Below are positions 28,904 through 36,979 of a stretch of 64,000 bases of DNA, one piece after another. The stretch is from Pedobacter sp. L105 (lineage in GTDB: Bacteria > Bacteroidota > Bacteroidia > Sphingobacteriales > Sphingobacteriaceae), in NCBI RefSeq assembly GCF_009765875.1, contig NZ_LMUP01000016.1:66534-130533 (forward strand), in the 5' to 3' direction. Each line of letters begins with the position of its first letter. Position 1 is the stretch's first letter. The translations under genes were made by a program, and so were the position numbers. The notes beneath the pieces were generated by a model that had not been told where the DNA came from, searched no databases, and saw nothing but the letters and a program-made list of their open reading frames with translations.

Positions 28904-30037
28904 TTAGTTTTTATTTTCTACACACCTGAAACCCAGGTGTTCCATTCCACTGTCTTCTGTGGTTTTCATTCGTCGTGCCACACGGTATCCGGAGCAATAA
29001 CTGTCATTACATAAAAATGAACCGCCCCGTACTACACGCTTGGAGGCATATGGTTCATCAGGATCATTTGACTTGGCCGGGCCCTGCGGATTGACTACAC
29101 CTTCGGGTTTAGTTATCTGACCATAGTAGCCCTGATCATAATAATCAGCACACCACTCCCAAACATTACCCGCCATATCATATAACTGATATCCGTTTGG
29201 TGCAAATGATTTTGCAGGTGAGGTATAATAGAATTTATCTGTTAATGTATTTTTATAAGGAAAACTTCCCTGCCAGGTATTGGCCTTTGGTGTGCCTTCA
29301 TCTACAGGTTCGTTTCCCCATGGGTAGATTTTATTTTGTAAACCACCGCGTGCAGCATATTCCCATTCGGCTTCTGTTGGCAGACGTTTGCCGGCCCATT
29401 TGGAATAAGCAATGGCATCATCATAAGAAACCTGAACCACAGGATAATTGTCTTTCCCTTCGATATTACTTTTTGGGCCCTGCGGATGTTTCCAATCGGC
29501 TTTTTCTACCCATGTCCACCACTGACTGTAATCATTTAAAGGAACAGCTTCTTTAGAGGGTTTAAATACCAGTGAGGCTGCTACTAATAATGAATCATCT
29601 GGTTTTGGGGTACCTGGAGGAACTTGTTTTTTAAGGTCTTCCCAGTTGGGTTTTCTTTCAGCAGTAGTTATATAACCCGTAGCCTGCACAAATTTTGCAA
29701 ACTGGGCATTGGTCACTTCCGTCTGGTCGATCCAGTAGCCATCAACAGTAACTTTATGTTTTGGATATTCATCGGGCGCTGCCTGCTGGTTATCGCCTCC
29801 CATCATAAAGCTCCCTCCTTCTATCCAAACCATATTCTGATGATCATGATGATCGGCGGTTTTGTTGATTGCTATTGTTTTTGCAGGTTTAAAGCGGGAT
29901 GGAATGTTGGATTCACAGCATATAGGTGTCTTTGCCGCAAAAACAGGTTTTTCTTCCTGGGCATTTGCCAGAGATGGAAGAAAAAAGGTGATGCTAAGTA
30001 AACCAGCTAAAGCTGTATATGTGTCTATTTTTTTCAT
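28904..30037 (-). CDS. Formylglycine-generating enzyme family protein (sulfatase maturase)
   Basis: A 377-residue protein with a signal peptide (ALAGLLSITFFLPSLANAQ), so it acts outside the cytoplasm. MVWIEGGSFMMGG begins the FGE-sulfatase fold. The C-terminal RGGSFLCNDSYCSGYR carries both active cysteines, Cys343 and Cys348, with the same five-residue spacing as Cys336/Cys341 in human SUMF1. Many bacterial relatives lack this pair, so real maturase activity is likely. It would oxidise the CAPTR cysteine of the sulfatase encoded downstream. A CCES motif near residue 39 adds two further cysteines of unknown role. Confidence 0.9.
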   Translation of the reverse strand: MKKIDTYTALAGLLSITFFLPSLANAQEEKPVFAAKTPICCESNIPSRFKPAKTIAINKTADHHDHQNMVWIEGGSFMMGGDNQQAAPDEYPKHKVTVDGYWIDQTEVTNAQFAKFVQATGYITTAERKPNWEDLKKQVPPGTPKPDDSLLVAASLVFKPSKEAVPLNDYSQWWTWVEKADWKHPQGPKSNIEGKDNYPVVQVSYDDAIAYSKWAGKRLPTEAEWEYAARGGLQNKIYPWGNEPVDEGTPKANTWQGSFPYKNTLTDKFYYTSPAKSFAPNGYQLYDMAGNVWEWCADYYDQGYYGQITKPEGVVNPQGPAKSNDPDEPYASKRVVRGGSFLCNDSYCSGYRVARRMKTTEDSGMEHLGFRCVENKN

Positions 30038-30089
30038 TGCTGAAATTCGAATGAACTAACTATAAGTATGGGGGAAAATAAATTGTAAA

Positions 30090-30194
30090 TCAGATCTGTT
30101 GGCCATTAGCTGGCATCATAGTACACAGGCAACAGCTTACTTTTAAACTATCCAGTAAAAATGTAAATTTTTCTGCTGTTATGCCTTGTGCCAT
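30090..30194 (-). CDS. Candidate 34-residue Cys-rich leader ORF ahead of the FGE/SusCD/sulfatase operon
   Basis: Read from the ATG at 30192-30194, the minus strand gives MAQGITAEKFTFLLDS, then LKVSCCLCTMMPANGQQI and TGA. It begins about 45 bp downstream of a consensus TATATTTG -7 element and ends 52 bp before the FGE start, so it would be the first thing translated on the operon mRNA. Three Cys codons (about 30123-30134) fall in four consecutive positions. There is no signal peptide or known domain. The position and Cys cluster fit a leader peptide, or a tiny metal- or thiol-binding protein. No obvious attenuator stem was found after it. I do not recognise the family. Confidence 0.5.
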   Translation of the reverse strand: MAQGITAEKFTFLLDSLKVSCCLCTMMPANGQQI

Positions 30195-30240
30195 AGGTTA
30201 TAAATTGATTTGCTTTGTATTTTATTTGCTACTTATGATG

Positions 30241-30248
30241 CAAATATA
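30241..30248 (-). promoter_or_regulatory. Predicted -7 promoter element (TATATTTG) of the FGE/SusCD operon
   Basis: On the minus strand TATATTTG fits the Bacteroidetes -7 consensus TAnnTTTG exactly and lies just upstream of the Cys-rich ORF. A short palindrome CTAGATCACTAG sits about 20-30 bp further upstream. A clear -33 TTTG is not evident. Confidence 0.55.
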
Positions 30249-30474
30249 GCCGTATAAACCATAATTCCTAGTGATCTAGTAGATTTTAACATTTGTCTTA
30301 ACATATCCGTTAATTTGATAAAAATGGAAATGTAGAGCAGAGTTAACAAAAAGCAGATCAAATCTTTACTTTACCGTATAATAACTAACAGAATCTGAAT
30401 TTTCGATTACTCAAGGTGAATTACATGTACTATCTGGAATATCTGTTTTTTTCTGACCGGTAAGAAAAAAGCTT
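30249..30474. other. Non-coding region between the operon promoter and the sigma-gene terminator
   Basis: No frame of interest was seen on either strand. The sequence is AT-rich and probably contains operator sites for the sulfatase operon, since no other promoter region is available to it. Between the terminator and the sigma gene stop, about 30517-30642, there is likewise nothing that I can name. Confidence 0.4.
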
Positions 30475-30516
30475 AAAAAACAGTTAGGGGATGCCGCATC
30501 CACGCACATCCCCTAA
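30475..30516 (-). terminator. Terminator of the ECF sigma factor gene
   Basis: On the minus strand the arms TTAGGGGATG and CATCCCCTAA (30507-30516 and 30484-30493) pair perfectly and are followed by CTG and six T. It lies about 125 bp after the sigma stop and separates the sigma transcript from the sulfatase operon. Confidence 0.75.
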
Positions 30517-30642
30517 TCTTATTAACTATTATTTACCTAAACTTGCCTGATCAGCGAGCGCTGACGGCAAAATCTTAATTCAATTTATTATACTGCTATA
30601 ACGCTACTTTTTTCATTTTACTCTGCTCTGTTTCAAAAAAAA

Positions 30643-31272
30643 TTAAATTATTTTTTCCAGTAACATCCGGATGCTTTCATGAAAAGCAGGCATGACTAAA
30701 ACACAAGCTAACTCAATTCGCTTAAGGAGCTGATTTCGAATAGCTTTATTAGCTTTGACGATGTGATCGCTAATGGTAGAAGCAGAAACGCCAAGCAGTT
30801 TCCCTACCTCTACATAGGATTTACCATCCTGTTTACAGAGCAAAAATATTTTTTTTCTCTGCGGAGGTAATTGCTCTATGGCTAGCTGCAATTGTCTTTC
30901 CTCCTCTTCAGCTCCGCTGCTTTCCAGTGACTGATCATCTGATGCAGAAAACGCCTGTCGCAAATTTTCCATCACCTGCCTTTCCCGTTTAACCTGCCGA
31001 TAAAAATCCATGGCTTTATTCCTTGCCATTACCTGTAGAAAAGCACGAAAAGATTGCTGGGGCTTGAGTTCTGTTTTCTTCTCCCATATTTTAAGAAATA
31101 CATCCTGAAGAATTTCTTTAGCCAGGTCTTCATCCCTGGTCAGTTTTCGCAAACTGCTGTAAGCTGCTTCACGATGAAGCTTATACAATTGTTCAAAGGC
31201 CCCCGGGTGACCCTTTCTGACATGAATCATCAATTCTGTTTCAGTACTATTTTTTTCTACATTTTTCTCCAT
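30643..31272 (-). CDS. ECF-type RNA polymerase sigma factor
   Basis: A 209-residue sigma-70 family protein. Region 2 covers about residues 20-85 (GAFEQLYKLHREAAYSSLRK, then DLAKEILQDVFLKIWEKK), and region 4 covers about 128-180 (QLPPQRKKIFLLCKQDGKSY and a helix-turn-helix GVSASTISDHI). It has an extra C-terminal hydrophobic tail of about 25 residues (ACVLVMPAFHESIRMLLE) compared with typical FecI-like factors. No FecR-type anti-sigma gene is next to it, so its control is unclear. It is upstream of and co-directional with the sulfatase operon, but separated by a terminator. Confidence 0.92.
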   Translation of the reverse strand: MEKNVEKNSTETELMIHVRKGHPGAFEQLYKLHREAAYSSLRKLTRDEDLAKEILQDVFLKIWEKKTELKPQQSFRAFLQVMARNKAMDFYRQVKRERQVMENLRQAFSASDDQSLESSGAEEEERQLQLAIEQLPPQRKKIFLLCKQDGKSYVEVGKLLGVSASTISDHIVKANKAIRNQLLKRIELACVLVMPAFHESIRMLLEKII

Positions 31273-31530
31273 TCTATTCGTACAGTCTATAGGAATAGTA
31301 TATTTAACTAACTAGAATTCAATGATAAAAAGTTTTTTAGAAATCGACAATAGTGTAGAATCTGATGATTTTAACTTTCCGGTTGAAAAAACGTTTTTGT
31401 AGTTTAAAATCGAATTATTTTTTTTTCAAATAAATTTTCAAAATTGAGCCGGGCTTCTTATCAGACGGTAAGACTTGCAGCGGAACGGCCGGAATAAATA
31501 AAATACGGGCAGGAGCAAATTAAAAATTAT

Positions 31531-31538
31531 TAGCTTTG
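31531..31538 (+). promoter_or_regulatory. Predicted -7 promoter element (TAGCTTTG) of the thiolase gene
   Basis: An exact match to TAnnTTTG, ending 26 bp before the thiolase ATG, leaving room for a short leader. No convincing TTTG at -33. Confidence 0.5.
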
Positions 31539-31564
31539 CCCCTAACCAAATTTAATAGAGACAA

Positions 31565-32743
31565 ATGAGAGACGTAGTTATTGTATCAGCATTGAGAACG
31601 CCCATTGGAAGCTTTGGAGGCTCCCTGTCGGGATTCTCTGCTACCCAGCTGGGCGGTTTTGCCATTAAGGCTGCTGTGGCACAATCAGGTATAAAACCTG
31701 AAGATGTACAGGAAGTATATATGGGGAATGTTTTATCGGCCAATTTAGGTCAGGCGCCTGCTACCCAGGCAGCAAAATTTGCAGGTTTACCCGATGTTCC
31801 TTCTACTACCATTAATAAAGTATGCGCTTCAGGTACAAAAGCAATCATGCTGGCTGCCCAGAGTATTGCCCTGGGAGAGAACGATATTGTTGTTGCCGGA
31901 GGAATGGAAAGTATGAGTAATGTGCCTTATTACCTGGATAAAGCCAGAACAGGCTACAGACTTGGCCATGGTCAAATGACAGATGGTTTACTGAAAGATG
32001 GCCTTTGGGATGTTTATAATGACTATCATATGGGTTCTGCTGCAGAATTATGTGCATCAACCTGTAATATCAGTCGCGAAGAACAAGACAGATATGCGAT
32101 CAGTTCCTACAAAAGGGCGCAATCTGCCCATCAGGAAGGAAAGTTTACAAACGAAATCATACCCGTAGAAGTAAAAGACCGCAAAGGTAACGTTACTGTA
32201 ATTACGCAGGATGATGAACCTTTTGCCGTTCATTTCGATAAGATACCGGGATTAAAACCCGTATTTAAAAAAGAGGGCAGTGTAACTGCAGCCAACGCAT
32301 CGGCTTTAAACGATGGGGCTGCCGCACTGGTATTAATGAGTGCAGAGAAAGCTGCTGAGATGGGAATTAAACCTCTTGCGCGTATCATAGGTTATGCTGA
32401 TGCACAACTGGCCCCGGAATGGTTTACCACTGCTCCTTCCAAAGCTATTCCTTTAGCATTAAAACGGGCAGGTAAAGATATAAGTGACGTAGATTTTTTC
32501 GAGATTAATGAGGCTTTTTCTGTAGTTTCACTGGCTAATAACCAGGAACTGGGACTTAGTGAAGATCAGGTAAATGTAAATGGCGGTGCAGTAGCTATGG
32601 GCCACCCTCTTGGTGCTTCAGGAGCCCGCATCGTAGTGACACTGCTTTCCGTACTGCAACAGCGCAATGGAAAAATAGGTGTTGCCGGTATTTGTAATGG
32701 CGGTGGCGGTGCCAGCGCACTGGTTATCGAAACAATAAATTAA
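31565..32743 (+). CDS. Acetyl-CoA C-acetyltransferase (thiolase)
   Basis: A 392-residue thiolase of normal length. The acyl-accepting Cys87 is in NKVCASGTKA, His347 is in GHPLGASGAR, and the second active Cys377 is in GICNGGGGASA. It condenses two acetyl-CoA to acetoacetyl-CoA or cleaves it. The CoA-transferase subunits that would link acetoacetate to this step are encoded at 48585-49961, not in the same operon. Its stop overlaps the start of the next gene in TAATG, so the two are coupled. A role in longer-chain beta-oxidation cannot be excluded. Confidence 0.93.
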   Translation: MRDVVIVSALRTPIGSFGGSLSGFSATQLGGFAIKAAVAQSGIKPEDVQEVYMGNVLSANLGQAPATQAAKFAGLPDVPSTTINKVCASGTKAIMLAAQSIALGENDIVVAGGMESMSNVPYYLDKARTGYRLGHGQMTDGLLKDGLWDVYNDYHMGSAAELCASTCNISREEQDRYAISSYKRAQSAHQEGKFTNEIIPVEVKDRKGNVTVITQDDEPFAVHFDKIPGLKPVFKKEGSVTAANASALNDGAAALVLMSAEKAAEMGIKPLARIIGYADAQLAPEWFTTAPSKAIPLALKRAGKDISDVDFFEINEAFSVVSLANNQELGLSEDQVNVNGGAVAMGHPLGASGARIVVTLLSVLQQRNGKIGVAGICNGGGGASALVIETIN

Positions 32744-33660
32744 TGAAGAAAAGGTTTATCTCATTTTTGATCATTTTTATCTGCTGTTACACAACAGCGC
32801 CTGTTTTCGCACAGCTTAGCTCTGCGGGAATTACGGTGCTGACAAAAGATCAGGATTCGCTGATAAATGCTGCCGGCACCCTGTTTGCGGCCAGTGGAAA
32901 CATCAGGCGATTTGAGCAGAATGCAAAATTTATCAAAATGCTGGTGAATGCACTGAAAACACCTTCATCTTTTGATTTTGGCTTCGATTCACTGAAAACT
33001 ATTTCTGTAGTAAAATCTCCGGACAATACTTTCAGGATCTTTTCCTGGTATGTACCTACAGAAGAAGGTACATACCGCTTTTTTGGAGCCATACAATTGG
33101 CAACAAAAGATGGAAAGTTAAAACTGTACCCACTGATTGATGATACGGAGCATATCAAAGACGACAACATTGTTACATCCAATAAACTATGGTACGGAGC
33201 ACGCTATTATGAAATTGTTCCGCTGGTTATGAGCGGCCAAAAAACATGTTATGCATTGCTTGGCTGGAAAGGAAATAACAGTAAAACATCGAAAAAAGTG
33301 ATCGATATCCTTTCATTTAACCAGGATGAAGTACAATTTGGTAAGCCTGTTTTTGAAGGAGCGAAAAATACCCCTGTAAAAAACAGGATTGTTTTCGAGT
33401 ACAATAAGCTGAATTCGATGACTTTAAGGTTGGATAAAAAAGAACAGATGATTGTATTCGATCATTTAGCTCCCTTTGACCCAAATATGGTCGGCAATTT
33501 TCAGTATTATGCTTCAGATTCGAGTTTTGATGGATATCACCTCGTGGGCGACAAGCTAAAACTGGCAGAAAACATCGAATTGAGAAATGACCCGAATGCT
33601 TTGGATGAACAATATGTGGATCCAACGCGTAAAGATATACCTGTGACTAAAAAATTCTAA
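32743..33660 (+). CDS. Exported protein of unknown function, coupled to thiolase
   Basis: A 305-residue protein with a signal peptide (SFLIIFICCYTTAPVFAQ). I do not recognise a named domain, but the mature part is rich in beta-type stretches (TFRIFSWYVPTEEGTYRFFG, and a WYGARYYEIVPL block), and it looks like a soluble periplasmic or surface protein conserved in Bacteroidetes. It overlaps the thiolase stop by one base. The metabolic link is unclear and the overlap may reflect only shared transcription. Confidence 0.75.
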   Translation: MKKRFISFLIIFICCYTTAPVFAQLSSAGITVLTKDQDSLINAAGTLFAASGNIRRFEQNAKFIKMLVNALKTPSSFDFGFDSLKTISVVKSPDNTFRIFSWYVPTEEGTYRFFGAIQLATKDGKLKLYPLIDDTEHIKDDNIVTSNKLWYGARYYEIVPLVMSGQKTCYALLGWKGNNSKTSKKVIDILSFNQDEVQFGKPVFEGAKNTPVKNRIVFEYNKLNSMTLRLDKKEQMIVFDHLAPFDPNMVGNFQYYASDSSFDGYHLVGDKLKLAENIELRNDPNALDEQYVDPTRKDIPVTKKF

Positions 33661-33712
33661 GAATTAGTCTTATTTTGCGAACTTTTAATTAAAACAACAT
33701 AACACAACATTT

Positions 33713-35251
33713 ATGGATCAATCTGAAATCCTTAAGCCTGAGTTGATACATGACTCTCCGAAAGGCCATCCAAAAGGATTATATGTACTGTTCGCTACCG
33801 AAATGTGGGAACGTTTCAATTACTACGGTATGCGTGCAATCCTGGTGCTTTTTATGACCAAGGCTTTATTATTTGATAAAGCTTTTGCTTCAAACCTGTA
33901 TGGAAGTTATACCGGTCTGGTTTATCTTACCCCCCTTATCGGTGGCTTTGTTGCCGATAGATATTGGGGAAACCGGCGGTCTATCATCACGGGAGGTATC
34001 CTGATGTCATTAGGTGAACTTTTAATGTTTGCCTGTGCTTCCCTGTATCACACCAATGCGGACCTTTCTTCTCTCCTTTTCTTTTCAGGATTGGGAGTAA
34101 TGATTTCTGGTAACGGATTTTTCAAACCAAATATTTCATCTATGGTAGGACAATTATATCCTCCTGCTGATAAAAGACTGGATGCAGCTTATACCATATT
34201 TTATATGGGTATCAATGTAGGTGGCGCTTTAGGGCCTTTCATCTGCGGATACGTTGGTGATACTGGCAATCCGGCCGACTTTAAATGGGCCTTCCTCGCT
34301 GCAGCCATTGCCATGGCACTGGGCGTGATTGTTTTTGTGAACCTGAAAGACAAATATGTAAGAGGTCCTGAAGGCATTCCATTAGGGATGAAACCCGCAC
34401 ATCAGACAGGCAAAGAGGCTTCTCCTGTTATCGTATATATTTCCCTCCTGGCGTTCTCCGCTATCTGTGTTGCTTTATTGTATATCGATGCCAAAGTATA
34501 CAGTTATCTGAGTTACTTAATGCTATTTGCTGTCTTAGGGATTGCCTTTATGATCTTCAGTGATAAAAAACTGACTAAAGTAGAAAAAAAGAAAGTTTTA
34601 GTGATCTTCATTGTTTCCTTCTTCGTGGTATTTTTCTGGAGCGCCTTTGAACAGGCTGGTGCCTCTTTAACTTTCTTCGCTGAAGAATCTACCAAACGTA
34701 ACCTGGGTTTCTTCACTGTTCCTGCCAGTTGGTTCTCTTCTTTAAATTCTCTTTTTGTGGTTTTATTTGCGCCTGTATTTGCCTGGATATGGATAAAATT
34801 AGGCAGAAAAGAACCCTCAGCACCTACAAAAATGGCCATGGGCTTAATGCTGCTGGCCATTGGTTATTATGTGATTGCAGTTGGGGTCAACGATGTAGGA
34901 ACCGGTGTAAAAGTAAGTATGATGTGGTTAATAGGCATGTATGCTTTCCACACCTGGGGTGAATTATGTTTGTCACCTATAGGATTATCATTGGTAAATA
35001 AACTTGCACCTTTAAAGTTTGCTTCGCTGCTGATGGCTGTATGGTTCCTGGCTAATGCAGGTGCCAATGTATTGAGCGGAAAACTAAGTGCATTATATCC
35101 TGACGGCACAAAAACAACAGTTTTTATGGGCTATCAAATGCATAATCTTCATGAATTTTTTATGTTGTTTGTATTTATGGCCGGTATCGCTTCCATTATT
35201 CTTTTTGCGTTAACCAAATGGTTACAGAAAACGATGAACGCAACAACATAA
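33713..35251 (+). CDS. POT family proton-coupled peptide transporter (peptide MFS)
   Basis: A 512-residue integral membrane protein with about 12-14 helices. TEMWERFNYYGMRAIL contains the ExxERFxYY motif that couples protons to di/tripeptide uptake, and GGFVADRYWGNRRSI is the MFS loop 2-3 motif. FYMGINVGGALGPFICG is the second PTR2 signature. It imports small peptides from the periplasm. It appears monocistronic, with its own downstream terminator. Confidence 0.95.
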   Translation: MDQSEILKPELIHDSPKGHPKGLYVLFATEMWERFNYYGMRAILVLFMTKALLFDKAFASNLYGSYTGLVYLTPLIGGFVADRYWGNRRSIITGGILMSLGELLMFACASLYHTNADLSSLLFFSGLGVMISGNGFFKPNISSMVGQLYPPADKRLDAAYTIFYMGINVGGALGPFICGYVGDTGNPADFKWAFLAAAIAMALGVIVFVNLKDKYVRGPEGIPLGMKPAHQTGKEASPVIVYISLLAFSAICVALLYIDAKVYSYLSYLMLFAVLGIAFMIFSDKKLTKVEKKKVLVIFIVSFFVVFFWSAFEQAGASLTFFAEESTKRNLGFFTVPASWFSSLNSLFVVLFAPVFAWIWIKLGRKEPSAPTKMAMGLMLLAIGYYVIAVGVNDVGTGVKVSMMWLIGMYAFHTWGELCLSPIGLSLVNKLAPLKFASLLMAVWFLANAGANVLSGKLSALYPDGTKTTVFMGYQMHNLHEFFMLFVFMAGIASIILFALTKWLQKTMNATT

Positions 35252-35272
35252 TCTATTGGATATCATAAGATG

Positions 35273-35305
35273 GAAAGGCCGCAATATTGTGGCCTTTCAT
35301 TTTGT
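35273..35305 (+). terminator. Terminator of the peptide transporter gene
   Basis: GAAAGGCC at 35273-35280 pairs with GGCCTTTC at 35291-35298, with further pairing of CAAT/ATTG inside and ATTTTG after the stem. It is 21 bp past the stop codon. Confidence 0.7.
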
Positions 35306-35445
35306 AAAATACTGTGAAATATCCGATATTTTTTGAAAGCCTTTAGCTCATGGCAGTTATTTTTATGATATTAAATTTAGTTAATTCAGTTAGTTTTCAG
35401 TTTTAATCAATAATTTCGCCAAAGTTTCACTTTATTATTGCCCGC

Positions 35446-36174
35446 GTGTCAGACAGCATAGTTATCATTCCCACCTATAATGAGAAGGAAAATATCGAAA
35501 AGATCATCAGAAAGGTGTTCAATTTGAATTTTACTTTTGAAATTTTAATCATTGATGACGGATCACCTGATGGAACTGCTGATATCGTAAAAAAACTACA
35601 GCTGGAATTTTCAGGTTTGCACCTGGAACAACGGACAGGCAAAATGGGATTGGGAACAGCCTACATCCATGGGTTTAAATGGGCATTGAAAAATTCCTAT
35701 CAGTATATCTTTGAAATGGATGCGGATTTCTCTCATAATCCTGAGGATCTTTACAAGCTTTATATGGCTTGCTCCAATGGAGCTGATGTAGCTATTGGCT
35801 CACGTTATGTTACCGGTGTTAATGTAGTGAACTGGCCAATGAGCAGGGTTCTAATGTCATATTTTGCATCGATGTACGTCCGTTTCATTACCCGCATTGA
35901 TATTCGTGATGCCACTGCAGGTTTTAAATGTTACAGGAGGATAGTGCTGGAAACTATCCCAATGGATAAAATAAAATTTGTAGGTTATGCCTTCCAGATC
36001 GAGATGAAGTTCACTGCTATAAAGTATGGGTTCAAAGTGGTTGAAGTACCGATCATTTTCACTGACCGTACAGAAGGTGTTTCAAAGATGAGCACTAAAA
36101 TTTTCAGGGAAGCTTTTTTAGGAGTAATCCAGATGAAAATCACCAGCTGGTTTAGAAATTACGACAGGAATTAA
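35446..36174 (+). CDS. Polyprenol monophosphomannose synthase (GT2, dolichol-phosphate-mannose-synthase-like)
   Basis: A 242-residue GT2 glycosyltransferase beginning SDSIVIIPTYNEKENIEKI. IIDDGSPDGTADI and EMDADFSHNPEDL are the nucleotide-sugar and metal-binding motifs, and GFKCYRRIVLETIP is typical of DPM1-type enzymes. There is no C-terminal membrane domain, so it is a short, DPM1-like form. It moves a sugar, probably mannose from GDP-mannose, onto a polyprenyl phosphate at the inner membrane. Initiation is from GTG, with no in-frame ATG nearby. Its stop directly abuts the stop of the convergent next gene. Confidence 0.9.
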   Translation: MSDSIVIIPTYNEKENIEKIIRKVFNLNFTFEILIIDDGSPDGTADIVKKLQLEFSGLHLEQRTGKMGLGTAYIHGFKWALKNSYQYIFEMDADFSHNPEDLYKLYMACSNGADVAIGSRYVTGVNVVNWPMSRVLMSYFASMYVRFITRIDIRDATAGFKCYRRIVLETIPMDKIKFVGYAFQIEMKFTAIKYGFKVVEVPIIFTDRTEGVSKMSTKIFREAFLGVIQMKITSWFRNYDRN

Positions 36175-36675
36175 TTAAGAATTGCTTTTGAGCATTTCTG
36201 CGAAATCCATTTGCTGATCCATTGCCATGATGATTTTCACAATACGTTTTACTCTGGTAGGTTCCGTTTTGGCAGTATTAAGCCAGTTGATATAATAATG
36301 CTGATGCGATAGGGGCATTTTCAAAAAGTTCTGCAGACAGTGTTTTTCTTCCATCAGGCATAATTCCAGGTCGGCAGGCATTGCTATTTTAAAGTCTTTA
36401 TCTTCTTCCAGTTCCAAACGTAATTTATCACCTTTTTTTTTCCCAAGCTGTTTGCGTAAGCTGCCTTTCAATGCAATGATAAAGTTGCCCTCTCCCATCG
36501 GCGTTAATGCCAACCCCGCTATTTCTACAGCATCCATCTTTCCCCGTATCCGGTAACTTTTTTTTGTAGCTGGTTTAATCTGATCGGCAATAGCCGCAGG
36601 GACAAAGACAAAAGTCCAACCTGTTTTTTCACCCATTCTCTCAAAGCGCTCTATTTCAGATTCAAACACTATCAT
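36175..36675 (-). CDS. YdeI/OmdA family protein with DUF1905 domain
   Basis: A 166-residue cytoplasmic protein. Residues 1-90 form the small beta-barrel DUF1905 (WTFVFVPAAIADQIKP, and SLRKQLGKKKGDKLRLELEE). The C-terminal helical part (LPLSHQHYYINWLNTAKT-like, residues about 115-160) is the OmdA/YdeI region named for bacteriocin-protection proteins. The function in Bacteroidetes is unproven. It is convergent with the GT2 gene with no spacer. Confidence 0.85.
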   Translation of the reverse strand: MIVFESEIERFERMGEKTGWTFVFVPAAIADQIKPATKKSYRIRGKMDAVEIAGLALTPMGEGNFIIALKGSLRKQLGKKKGDKLRLELEEDKDFKIAMPADLELCLMEEKHCLQNFLKMPLSHQHYYINWLNTAKTEPTRVKRIVKIIMAMDQQMDFAEMLKSNS

Positions 36676-36979
36676 AGAGACTAAGTTAAGAAAGAATTTT
36701 CAATTGGAACGTGCATAAGATTACATCTTACAAAAAGTAATGAACCGAATTTAAGAACTCTTGAACACAAAAAGAACAATAAAAACAGGTAAAAAATAAT
36801 CTTGTGCAGGCTTCATAACCACTTAAACCGCCGCGGGCAGCCTGAAGGCATTTAAAAGCAATAAACACTAAGATAAAACAAATATATTCTAATGAAAAAT
36901 CAAGAGTTCAAGATCTTTTAAATTAAAATATTTTCTATTTTATTACCAACCGTAACATGATTCGTATTAAGTTAGCGAT
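36676..36979. other. Intergenic region between divergent YdeI-like and Rpn-like genes
   Basis: A 304-bp AT-rich stretch with no frame, tRNA or strong hairpin that I can support. It should hold both divergent promoters; no exact TAnnTTTG was noted. Confidence 0.4.

Noticed and set aside
31322-31402. 26-codon plus-strand ORF between the sigma gene and thiolase
   Set aside because: Too short, no recognisable motif or promoter match, and ends well before thiolase.
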